From assembly GCA_002699145.1 (NCBI GenBank), contig PABK01000009.1, positions 1 through 64,000 on the forward strand: a stretch of DNA of 64,000 nucleotides, given 5' to 3'. The notes beneath the pieces were generated by a model that ran no database searches, had not been told where the DNA came from, and saw only the letters and a list, made by a program, of their open reading frames with translations. The translations under genes were made by a program, and so were the position numbers. Positions 50,222 to 58,010 of this stretch are shown piece after piece. Within the stretch, counting starts at the first letter, position 1, and the number at the start of each line of letters is the position of its first letter. Source of the DNA: Halioglobus sp. Its GTDB lineage: Bacteria; Pseudomonadota; Gammaproteobacteria; Pseudomonadales; Halieaceae.

Positions 50222-51317
50222 CGTCTTTGTAACGCGTCGCCCAGGCCACCACGGCGTCGCGCTCGCCGCTGAACAGGCGCCGCCCCCGGCGCCGCTCCAG
50301 CTGGTAGTCGTACATGGGGTCGTAGTAGTTCTCCAGCAGGAAGGCTATCCACTGTCGGTGCCCCGCGCAGCCGGCGCCGGACCACTGCGCACGGAAGGCC
50401 TCGCCCATCATCGCCTGTACACGCTGCAGCCGCGCGCCGCCGAGGCGCCTGCCGATGCGCGCCAGGTCCGCGAGCATTTTTTCGCAGTGCAGGCGCGGCC
50501 CCTCCTCGCCGTGGCGCTCGAGGTAGCGTTTTCCCAGATCGATGACATAGTCCTGCAGCACCACCTCGACGCGCGCGGGCAGGTCTTCCTCGACCACCAC
50601 CAGCGGCGCCGCGGCCATGCGCTCGCGCAACTCCTGCGGCAGGGCCAGCCTGCCGATGAGCCGCCCCTCGTCCTCCAGGAACAGCGGCGCATCGGTGTCC
50701 GCCAGCAGGCGCAGCAGGGCGATGCTCAGACCGTTCTCGAAATCGATCTGCGATGGCTGCGGCGTGGGCAGAGCGCCGAAACTGGAGCCGCGGTGGTTGG
50801 CCAGGCCCTCCAGGTCCACCGCCCGCGCCAGGCGCTCGATGACGCGGGTCTTGCCGCTGCCGGTGCGGCCGCTGACCAGCACCAGGCGCGCGGCGGCCAG
50901 CGAGCGCTGCAACTCCTGCAGCAGGAACTGGCGCATGGCCTTGTACCCACCGACAACCCGCGGGTACACCACCCCCGCCGCGGCCATCCACTCCTGTACC
51001 GTCTGCGAGCGCAGCCCGCCGCGCCAGCAGTACAGGCAGCCGCGCGGGTGCAGGGCGGCGAATTCCAGCCAGCCGCGCATACGCTCCTCGCGCAGGGCGC
51101 CGGACACCAGTCGGTGCCCGAGTTCGATGGCCGCCTCGCGGCCGCGCTGCTTGTAGCAGATACCGACCTGGGCGCGCTCATCGTCGCTCATCAGCGGCAG
51201 GCTGGCGGCGCCGGGGAAAGCGCCGCGGGCGAATTCCGCCGGCGCGCGCAGGTCGATCATGGGTGTGTGGTGCAGGAACAGCGCGCGGTAGTCGTCCGTG
51301 TCGTGGCGCGCTGGCAT
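50205..51317 (-). CDS. mnmH: tRNA 2-selenouridine synthase (MnmH)
   Basis: Uses selenophosphate to replace sulfur at wobble 2-thiouridine in tRNA-Lys, -Glu and -Gln, through a geranylated intermediate. 370 residues. N-terminal rhodanese domain with C97 in YCWRGGLRS, then a P-loop domain with SGRTGSGKT. Coupling with selD shows that this organism at least modifies tRNA with selenium; selA and selB for selenocysteine are not in the window. rdgC lies 8 bases upstream on the same strand. Confidence 0.96.
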   Translation of the reverse strand: MPARHDTDDYRALFLHHTPMIDLRAPAEFARGAFPGAASLPLMSDDERAQVGICYKQRGREAAIELGHRLVSGALREERMRGWLEFAALHPRGCLYCWRGGLRSQTVQEWMAAAGVVYPRVVGGYKAMRQFLLQELQRSLAAARLVLVSGRTGSGKTRVIERLARAVDLEGLANHRGSSFGALPTPQPSQIDFENGLSIALLRLLADTDAPLFLEDEGRLIGRLALPQELRERMAAAPLVVVEEDLPARVEVVLQDYVIDLGKRYLERHGEEGPRLHCEKMLADLARIGRRLGGARLQRVQAMMGEAFRAQWSGAGCAGHRQWIAFLLENYYDPMYDYQLERRRGRRLFSGERDAVVAWATRYKDDARTA

Positions 51318-51325
51318 GTCCGCCT

Positions 51326-52231
51326 TTATTCCGCGGCGCCGCCGAACATCGCCAGCACCCGCTCCTGCAGGCTGCTCACCGCGTCGGACATCAGCGCGAA
51401 GTCCGCGTCCAGGCGCGCCGCCTGGTCCGCCTCGGGAATGTCTTCGTTCTCTTTCATCAGCTCATCCGCGAACTTCAGCCGCCGCAGGCACAGGTCCTCG
51501 CCCAGCACCAGCGACACGCGCTCGTCCCAGCGCAGGGCCAGGCGCACCACCTGGCGGCCCGCATTGAGGTGAGTTTCCACCTCTTCACTGAACAAATCAA
51601 CGCCGCGGCAGCGCACCACACCGCCGTCCTCGCCGGGTTCGCGCAGCTCGCACTCGGTGCCCAGCTCGACATCCTCGGGCGGCTTGCGCCGCGCCAGCCA
51701 GGCGGTCATGGTGGCCACCGGGGCGTCGTTCACCTGCGGCAGCAGGACCGGGAAGCTGCCGATGCAGTCGCGCAACAGGTTGAGCACCTCCTCCGCGCGG
51801 GCGGCGCTGGCGCTGTCGATGAAAATCCAGTTGCCGCGCGGGTCGATGTAGGCGTGGATATGCGTGGTGCGGCTGAAGGCGCGCGGCAAGCAGTCCTGCA
51901 CGATCTCGTCCTTCAGGCTGAGGCGTTCCTTGCGGTAGACCTTGCGCGCCTGTTCCTCTTCGATGGCGGCGACTTTTTCCTCCAGTTGCTCGCGCACCAC
52001 GGTAGCGGGCAGCAGTTTTTCCTCGCGCCGGAGCTTGAGCAGGAAACGCCCGCCGGCGGCGTGCGCCAGCGCCTCGGACTGTTCCCCCAGCGGCGGCACC
52101 CAGCCCATGGACAAGGCCTGAGACTTGGCGCAGGGCGCGAATGCGCGCGCTGCCAGCCGCTCGGTCAACTGCTCGGCGGTGACGGTGAACGGGCTGGTCA
52201 GGCGATAGGCGCGGATATTCTTGAACCACAT
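51326..52231 (-). CDS. rdgC: Recombination-associated protein RdgC
   Basis: Ring-forming DNA-binding protein that modulates RecA and is important when replication restart is impaired. 301 residues, near the usual 303. MWFKNIRAYRLTSPF, FAPCAKSQALSMGWVPPLG, KLLPATVVREQLEEKV and the C-terminal LRWDERVSLVLGEDL region are characteristic. ATG at 52231 gives the canonical start. It precedes mnmH by 8 bases. A 205-bp gap separates it from the divergent flavoprotein gene. Confidence 0.97.
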   Translation of the reverse strand: MWFKNIRAYRLTSPFTVTAEQLTERLAARAFAPCAKSQALSMGWVPPLGEQSEALAHAAGGRFLLKLRREEKLLPATVVREQLEEKVAAIEEEQARKVYRKERLSLKDEIVQDCLPRAFSRTTHIHAYIDPRGNWIFIDSASAARAEEVLNLLRDCIGSFPVLLPQVNDAPVATMTAWLARRKPPEDVELGTECELREPGEDGGVVRCRGVDLFSEEVETHLNAGRQVVRLALRWDERVSLVLGEDLCLRRLKFADELMKENEDIPEADQAARLDADFALMSDAVSSLQERVLAMFGGAAE

Positions 52232-52436
52232 GGACGGGACTGCCTCCGGCAAAAGCGGGGGATTGTAACCCAGCGCCGCGCCAATACCAGCGCGGCTGCA
52301 CAACCGCGCCGGCGGGGCCCCGCCGGGCACAAAGCCGCTGCGCGTACAACAATTTATTCCGCGGCCCGGGCTGTGGCGTTGTCAGCGCGGAGCCAAACCG
52401 TTTTAATCCACAGTCCCCGCCACGCAGGAGCCGCAC

Positions 52437-53924
52437 ATGCCAGCCAAGGCCACCCCCTCTCATCCGCGCAATATCAAGGACATCCAGCACTGGGACAGGG
52501 AGACGGACGTCGCCATCGTCGGTTTCGGTGGCGCGGGCGGCTGCGCCGCAATCGAGGCGGCGGACGCGGGCGCCCAGGTCACTATCTTCGAACTGGCCAG
52601 CGCCAGCGGCGGCTCCACCGCCATGTCTTCGGCGGAGATCTACATGGGCGGCAGCGGCGGCACCCGGGTACAGCGCGCCTGCGGTTTCGAGGACAGCACC
52701 GAGGACATGTTCAACTACATGATGATGGCGGCCGGACCGCAGGCGGACGAGGCGAAAATCCGCAACTACTGCGACAACAGCCAGGCGCATTTCGAGTGGC
52801 TGGTCGATCACCTGGGCGTGCCGTTCAAGGACAGCTTCCACGAGGAGCGCGCCATCATGTGCCTGACCGACGACGGCCTGCTCTACACCGGCAGCGAGAA
52901 GGCCTACCCCTTCGCGCAACAGGCCAAACCCTGCCCGCGCGGCCACAACCTTTATATCGAGGGCGATAACGGTGGCCCGCTGTTCATGAAGATCGTGACG
53001 GAAAATGTCGACCGGCGCGAGGCCATCACCGTGGAGTACGAAACGCGCGCGCTGACCCTGATCGTCGACGACGAAGGCAGCGTGGCGGGCCTGGTGGTGC
53101 GCCAGGACCAGCAGGAACTCAACGTGCGCGCGCGCAGGGGCGTGATCCTCTGCGCCGGCGGTTTTGTCATGAACGAGGAAATGCTGCAGCGCTACGCGCC
53201 CAAGCTGCTGCGCGGCAACAACGCCATCGGCAATCCGGGCGACACCGGCACCGGCATCATGATGGGCATGGGTGTGGGCGGCGCGGCCATCAATATGCAC
53301 GAGGGCTTCATCAGCATTCCCTACTACCCGCCCGCCAGTATCACCTACGGCATCGTGGTCAACGACAAGGGCCAGCGTTTTATCAATGAGGATGTCTACC
53401 ACGCTCGCCTTTGCCAGGCGATCCTCGACCAGCAAAGTGACCGCTTCTACTTCATCCTCACGGTGGAGCAGTATGGCGACTACGAGAAATTCAACTTCAT
53501 GGCCGCCGACATCGCCGGCACCGGCGAGACGGTACAGGAACTGGAGCAGGAGCTGGGACTGCGCGAGGGCAGCCTGCAGCACACGATCGCCGTGTACAAC
53601 GAGGACGTGGCCAACGGCGACGACACGCTGTGCCACAAGGCGCCGCAGTGGCTGCAGGCGCTGGAGCCGCCACTGGTGGCGCTGGATATCACCCCGGGGC
53701 GCGGCGTATTCGTGCCCATGTTCACCCTCGGCGGACTGGACACGCTGCCCGGCGGCGAGGTGCTGACGCCGCAGCGCGAGGTCATACCCGGCCTGTACGC
53801 CGCGGGACGCACGGCCTGCGGGGTGGTGCGCACCGCTGCGGGCTACTCCAGCGGCATGTCCGTGGGCGACGCGACCTTTTCCGGTCGCATGGCGGGCAGG
53901 CAGGCGGCGGCGCGTAAGACCTGA
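52437..53924 (+). CDS. FAD-dependent oxidoreductase, fumarate reductase/KstD type
   Basis: A 495-residue flavoprotein of the succinate dehydrogenase/fumarate reductase/3-ketosteroid-delta1-dehydrogenase group. Dinucleotide motif VAIVGFGGAGGCAA near residues 25-38, ELASASGGSTAMS flavin region, GDTGTGIMMGMGVGGA, and C-terminal PGLYAAGRTACGVVRTAAGYSSGMSVGDATFSGRMAG. No heme-binding or signal sequence, so it acts in the cytoplasm. The substrate is unclear; an unsaturated organic acid or steroid-like ring compound is possible. AGGAG precedes the ATG. The last three codons and stop lie inside a 15-bp repeat. Confidence 0.88.
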   Translation: MPAKATPSHPRNIKDIQHWDRETDVAIVGFGGAGGCAAIEAADAGAQVTIFELASASGGSTAMSSAEIYMGGSGGTRVQRACGFEDSTEDMFNYMMMAAGPQADEAKIRNYCDNSQAHFEWLVDHLGVPFKDSFHEERAIMCLTDDGLLYTGSEKAYPFAQQAKPCPRGHNLYIEGDNGGPLFMKIVTENVDRREAITVEYETRALTLIVDDEGSVAGLVVRQDQQELNVRARRGVILCAGGFVMNEEMLQRYAPKLLRGNNAIGNPGDTGTGIMMGMGVGGAAINMHEGFISIPYYPPASITYGIVVNDKGQRFINEDVYHARLCQAILDQQSDRFYFILTVEQYGDYEKFNFMAADIAGTGETVQELEQELGLREGSLQHTIAVYNEDVANGDDTLCHKAPQWLQALEPPLVALDITPGRGVFVPMFTLGGLDTLPGGEVLTPQREVIPGLYAAGRTACGVVRTAAGYSSGMSVGDATFSGRMAGRQAAARKT

Positions 53925-53957
53925 CCCCCGGGGTTGTCAATTGTAAGACCTGACCCC
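53914..53957 (+). repeat. Two copies of a 15-bp direct repeat at a gene end
   Basis: GTAAGACCTGACCCC occurs at 53914-53928 and 53943-53957, separated by 14 bases. The first copy provides the terminal Lys-Thr codons and the TGA stop of the flavoprotein gene; the second lies just before the ribosome-binding region of the glyoxalase-fold gene. Confidence 0.9.
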
Positions 53958-53998
53958 ACTATTGCTGTTCCAGCGATCAGAGAGGCGGGGCCGAGCCG

Positions 53999-54439
53999 AT
54001 GAAATACCTGCACACCATGGTGCGCGCGAAAGACCTGGATGAAACCCTGGACTTCTACTGCGGCAAACTGGGCCTGGTCGAGGTCAATCGCCACGACAGC
54101 GAGGCGGGACGCTTCACCCTGGTGTTCCTCGCTGCCCCGGGCGATGTGGAGCGCGCGCGCGAGGGCAACAGCCCGACCGTGGAAATCACCTGGAACTGGG
54201 ACCCCGAGGAATACGACGGCGGCCGCAACTTCGGCCACCTGGCCTACCGCGTCGACGACATCTACGCGCTGTGCCAGCGCCTGATGGACCAGGGAGTCAC
54301 CATCAACCGCCCGCCGCGGGACGGCCACATGGCGTTCATCCGCTCCCCGGACGGCATCTCCATCGAGCTGCTGCAGGACGGGGACGCCCTGCCCCCGGCG
54401 GAGCCCTGGGCCTCCATGGAAAACACCGGGAGCTGGTAG
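53999..54439 (+). CDS. Glyoxalase/VOC-family protein
   Basis: A 146-residue protein of two beta-alpha-beta-beta-beta modules. Metal ligands fit glyoxalase I positions: H5 in KYLHTMVRAKDL, Glu in TVEITWNWD, His in NFGHLAYRVDD and Glu in GISIELLQDG. The four-ligand set and FYCGKLGLVEVNRHD make lactoylglutathione lyase (GloA) plausible, converting the methylglyoxal-glutathione adduct. A dioxygenase or isomerase of the same fold cannot be excluded. The next gene starts 20 bases downstream on the same strand. Confidence 0.87.
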   Translation: MKYLHTMVRAKDLDETLDFYCGKLGLVEVNRHDSEAGRFTLVFLAAPGDVERAREGNSPTVEITWNWDPEEYDGGRNFGHLAYRVDDIYALCQRLMDQGVTINRPPRDGHMAFIRSPDGISIELLQDGDALPPAEPWASMENTGSW

Positions 54440-54459
54440 CAAGCGCCGGCGCCCCGCCC

Positions 54460-57222
54460 ATGTCCGGGAGCATCGCCACCCGCCTGATCACGGTACTGAC
54501 CCTGTGCAGCGTCCCCATCCTGGGCCTGGGCCTGGTGCTGGACTACCGCCTGTCGCGGCAGGAATTGCTCACGGCGCTGGAAAACGAGGCCCGCGATACC
54601 ATCAACGCGGTGGTGATCGACCTGGAAAACATGCTCGACGGGGTCGAGGCGAGCACCGGCCTGCTCGGGCGCATCCTGCAACAGCGGCGCTACAGCCAGC
54701 AGGGCCTGGCGCAGATGCTGCACGACGCGGTGCAGTACAACGAGGACCTGTTCGGCGGCAGCATCGCGCTGCTGCCGTCGCAGGCGCAGTCCGCGGCCGG
54801 CTTCGCGCCCTACTTCTACCGCGGACCGAACGGGCTGGCCCGGAAAAACCTGGCCGCTGAGCGGGACGCCTACTGGGACAGGCCCTGGTTCGCCGACGCG
54901 CTGCGCCGCGGCGCACCGGTGTGGAGCGAGCCCTATTTCGATCGCGGCGGCGGCGGGGTGTGGATGACCACCTACTCGGTACCGGTGCTGCGCGCCGACG
55001 AGCAGGGCCAGGCGCAGCCCTACGCCGTGGTCACCGGCGACGTGCCCCTGGCCGAGCTGCGCGCCTACCTGCAGCGCGTGCGCCCGGGCAGCAGCGGTTT
55101 CGCCTTCCTGCTCAGCCGCGGCGGCAAGGTGCTCAGCCCGCTGCCACCGGAGCGTGCGCCGGGGGAGGTTTCCCAGGTCATCGGCCGCGAGGTCACGGCG
55201 CGCGACTGGGAGGCCGCCCTGCAGGCCCTGGACATGGGACAGGTGATCGCCAGGGACATACCCTGTCCACACCGCGACGGACAGTGCGCGCTGCGCATGC
55301 GCCTGCTGCACGCCACAGGCTGGCCGGTGGGGGTGATCTTCTCGGAACAGGAGATCCTCGCGCCGCTGCGCGCATTCGAGATCAAGGCCGGCGCCATCGG
55401 GCTGGCGACGCTGCTGGTCATGGCGCTGGCGGTATTCCTGGTCACCCGGCGCATCACGCGACCCCTGTCTGCCCTTGCGCGCGCCAGCGACGCCATCGCC
55501 CGCGGCGAGTTGAACGCACCACTGCCGGCGCCGCGCGGGCGCGACGAGGTGGCGACGCTGGTGCGCTCCTTCGCGTCCATGCAACAGGACCTGGAACGCT
55601 ATATCGCCGACCTGGAATCCGTCACCGCCGGCCGCGCGCGGCTGGAGGGGGAACTGGCCGCGGCAGCGGACATCCAGATGGCCATGCTGCCCGGCGGCGG
55701 CCGGGCCTTCGAGGCCTGGGACGAGGCCTGCCTGTGGGCGGCGGTGCGCCCTGCCAGGTCCGTCGGCGGCGACCTGTACAGCTACCGCCGCCGCGGCCGG
55801 CGGCTGGTCTTCGCCGTGGGCGATGTATCCGACAAGGGCGTGCCGGCGGCCCTGTTCATGGCCCGCGCCATGTCCCTGGTGCAACAGCTGGCCGACGAAT
55901 CGGAGACGCCCTCGGCCGCCCTGTCACAGCTCAACGACGCGCTGCAGCGCGGCAACGACAACTGCATGTTCCTCACCCTGTGCCTGGGCGTGCTGGACCT
56001 GGGCGATGGCCAGCTCAGCTTCGCCAGCGCCGGCCACGCGCCGCCCGCGCTGCTGCGCGCTGGCCGGGTGAGCTTCGCGCCCCAACAGTCCGGTCCCGCC
56101 CTGGGCCTGGCGCGCGGTCTCGACTACCCGCTCAACCACCTGCAACTGCTGGCGGGAGACCGCCTGGCGCTGTACACCGACGGCATCGACGAGGCCTTCG
56201 ATCCGCGACAGCGCATGTTCGGCGTCGAGGGCCTGGTGCACAGCCTGGAACAGGGCGCCCGGCTGTCCGTGGCCGACGCGGGGGCGGCGCTCATCGCGGC
56301 GGTGGACGCGCACAGCGCGACGGCGCCGCAGTCAGACGACATCACCCTGCTGCTGCTGGACTTCGCCGCAGGCCAGTCCGGCTGCGGCGCCGCGGCACAA
56401 CCGTTTGCGGCGAGCGCGCAAGCAGTGCAGGAGGCGGTCAGCTGGACCCGCGACGTCCTGCTGCGCGCCGCCGTGCCGGCGCCGGTGGTAGCGGAGCTGC
56501 AACTGGTGGCAGAGGAACTTGTCTCCAACGTCGTCAAGTACGCGGGGCTGCAGCCGCGGGATACGCTGGAGGTCTCCCTGCAGTGGCGCCCGGACGCGGT
56601 GGCGCTGGCGGTGAGTGACCCCGGCCGCGCCTTCGACCCGCTGACCGAGTCCGAGCGGGCGGTGCGCGGCGCGGCCATCGACTCTGCGGAGATCGGTGGT
56701 CTTGGTGTACACTTGGTCACCCAATTGACCGACCGCCAGGACTACCGCCGGCAGGATGGCCGCAATGTCCTGCGCGTGACCAGGCACCTGCGCCAGGACC
56801 TGTCGCGCGAGTCGATCGCCCACCTTCCGGAGGCCAGCGAGCACATGGAACTCACCACCACCGTCAGCGTCGACCCGCATCGCTCCCTGGCCCGCGTGGC
56901 CCTGGACGGGGCGCTCAATACCGACACGGCGCCCGCCTTCGAGCAGCGCCTGCAGGCCGTGGTGGAGGAGGGACACGCGCTCATCGTGCTGGACATGAAG
57001 GACCTGGAGTACATCAGCTCCGCCGGGCTGCGCGTTATCTTCAAGGCGGCCAAGCAGACCAGCAACGAGGGACGGCGGCTGGCAGCGGCCAATCGCAAAC
57101 CGCATATCGACAAGGTGTTCGAGATTCTCAAGGCGCTGCCGGACATGGCGGTGTTCGCCAACGACGAGGAGCTGGACGAGTACCTGACGGCGATGCAGGA
57201 AAAAACGCGCGCCGGCGACTAG
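54460..57222 (+). CDS. Fused partner-switch protein: sensor-HAMP-PP2C-kinase-STAS
   Basis: A 920-residue membrane protein. Order: TM1 (about residues 8-28), periplasmic Cache-type sensor (30-305), TM2 (310-328), HAMP (330-380), RsbU/SpoIIE PP2C phosphatase (415-630; D438 in SVGGDLY, DVSDKGVPAALF, TDGIDEA, SDDITLL), RsbW/SpoIIAB-like ATPase (660-780; ExxxN box E686-N690, SDPGRAFDP), and STAS (796-910; ISSAGLRV with S853-S854). Normally phosphatase, anti-sigma kinase and antagonist are separate proteins. An internal ATG at 56845 with GGAGG 11 bases upstream could release the STAS domain alone. No sigma factor is adjacent. The start codon at 54460 has a weak ribosome-binding site. Confidence 0.9.
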   Translation: MSGSIATRLITVLTLCSVPILGLGLVLDYRLSRQELLTALENEARDTINAVVIDLENMLDGVEASTGLLGRILQQRRYSQQGLAQMLHDAVQYNEDLFGGSIALLPSQAQSAAGFAPYFYRGPNGLARKNLAAERDAYWDRPWFADALRRGAPVWSEPYFDRGGGGVWMTTYSVPVLRADEQGQAQPYAVVTGDVPLAELRAYLQRVRPGSSGFAFLLSRGGKVLSPLPPERAPGEVSQVIGREVTARDWEAALQALDMGQVIARDIPCPHRDGQCALRMRLLHATGWPVGVIFSEQEILAPLRAFEIKAGAIGLATLLVMALAVFLVTRRITRPLSALARASDAIARGELNAPLPAPRGRDEVATLVRSFASMQQDLERYIADLESVTAGRARLEGELAAAADIQMAMLPGGGRAFEAWDEACLWAAVRPARSVGGDLYSYRRRGRRLVFAVGDVSDKGVPAALFMARAMSLVQQLADESETPSAALSQLNDALQRGNDNCMFLTLCLGVLDLGDGQLSFASAGHAPPALLRAGRVSFAPQQSGPALGLARGLDYPLNHLQLLAGDRLALYTDGIDEAFDPRQRMFGVEGLVHSLEQGARLSVADAGAALIAAVDAHSATAPQSDDITLLLLDFAAGQSGCGAAAQPFAASAQAVQEAVSWTRDVLLRAAVPAPVVAELQLVAEELVSNVVKYAGLQPRDTLEVSLQWRPDAVALAVSDPGRAFDPLTESERAVRGAAIDSAEIGGLGVHLVTQLTDRQDYRRQDGRNVLRVTRHLRQDLSRESIAHLPEASEHMELTTTVSVDPHRSLARVALDGALNTDTAPAFEQRLQAVVEEGHALIVLDMKDLEYISSAGLRVIFKAAKQTSNEGRRLAAANRKPHIDKVFEILKALPDMAVFANDEELDEYLTAMQEKTRAGD

Positions 57223-57920
57223 GCGCGCAGGAAGCTGACGATCCAGCGCGCCACGCGCGCGCCCTGGTGCTCCTCCTGCAGCGACGCCAAGCCGCGCTGG
57301 TAGACCTCCTCGCCGATCATCTCACGCCGCGCGCTCATGGTATTGCGCGAGTAATCGGCGACGAATTCCGGGTGCCCCTGGAAAGTCAGGATGTGCTCGC
57401 CCAGTTGCGTCACCGCATTGTCGCAGAACTCGCTGCCCGCCAATACGCGCGAACCGGGGGCGGGCGTCTCCACCTGGTCCTGGTGGCTCACCAGGATCGC
57501 CAGCTCAGGGTCGCCGCCGTCGTGCCAGTCCGGCAGGCTGGCGAAACTGTGCCGGTGCAGGCCCACGCCCCACCCCCTGGGCGACTTCGCGGTGCGGCCA
57601 CCCAGGGCGTGTGCCACGAGCTGGTGCCCGAAGCAGATACCGACCAGCTTCTTGCGCCGGCGATGCAGTTCGCGCACGAAATCCATGAGTCGCCGTATCC
57701 ACTCCCTGTCCTCGTACACGCTGGCTTTGCTACCGGTCACCAGGTAGGCGTCGACCTCGTCGATGTCGGCGGGATACTCGCCGCGCTCGACGTCGTAGAC
57801 GGCGAACTCAAGCTGCGGATCCGCGCTGTGCAGCAGGCGCATGAACATGTCCGGGTACTCGCCGAACTCGTCCACCCACTGCGGACGCACGCTGTCGGTT
57901 TTCAGGATACCCAGTTTCAT
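57219..57920 (-). CDS. Class I glutamine amidotransferase-like protein
   Basis: A 233-residue GMP-synthase-type amidotransferase domain standing alone. Nucleophile Cys in VGICFGHQLVAHALGG, and catalytic His-Glu in TFQGHPEF. Stand-alone members include gamma-glutamyl-polyamine or aminotransferase-linked hydrolases; the substrate is not evident. ATG at 57920 gives MKLGILKTDSVRPQW; a longer frame upstream lacks support. It overlaps the convergent partner-switch gene by 4 bases and is divergent from the cytochrome gene. Confidence 0.87.
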   Translation of the reverse strand: MKLGILKTDSVRPQWVDEFGEYPDMFMRLLHSADPQLEFAVYDVERGEYPADIDEVDAYLVTGSKASVYEDREWIRRLMDFVRELHRRRKKLVGICFGHQLVAHALGGRTAKSPRGWGVGLHRHSFASLPDWHDGGDPELAILVSHQDQVETPAPGSRVLAGSEFCDNAVTQLGEHILTFQGHPEFVADYSRNTMSARREMIGEEVYQRGLASLQEEHQGARVARWIVSFLRA

Positions 57921-58010
57921 GGCGCTGGCTCTCGCGGCCGGGAAGGGAGAGGCTGCACATGATAGGAAGGCCCCGGCACGCTGTCCATAGGCGCACAGGG
58001 CTGGTAATGT

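Noticed and set aside
48257..50272. Open frame antisense to the selD fusion (671 codons)
   Set aside because: No motif, arginine/histidine-rich, and fully opposite a well-supported gene.
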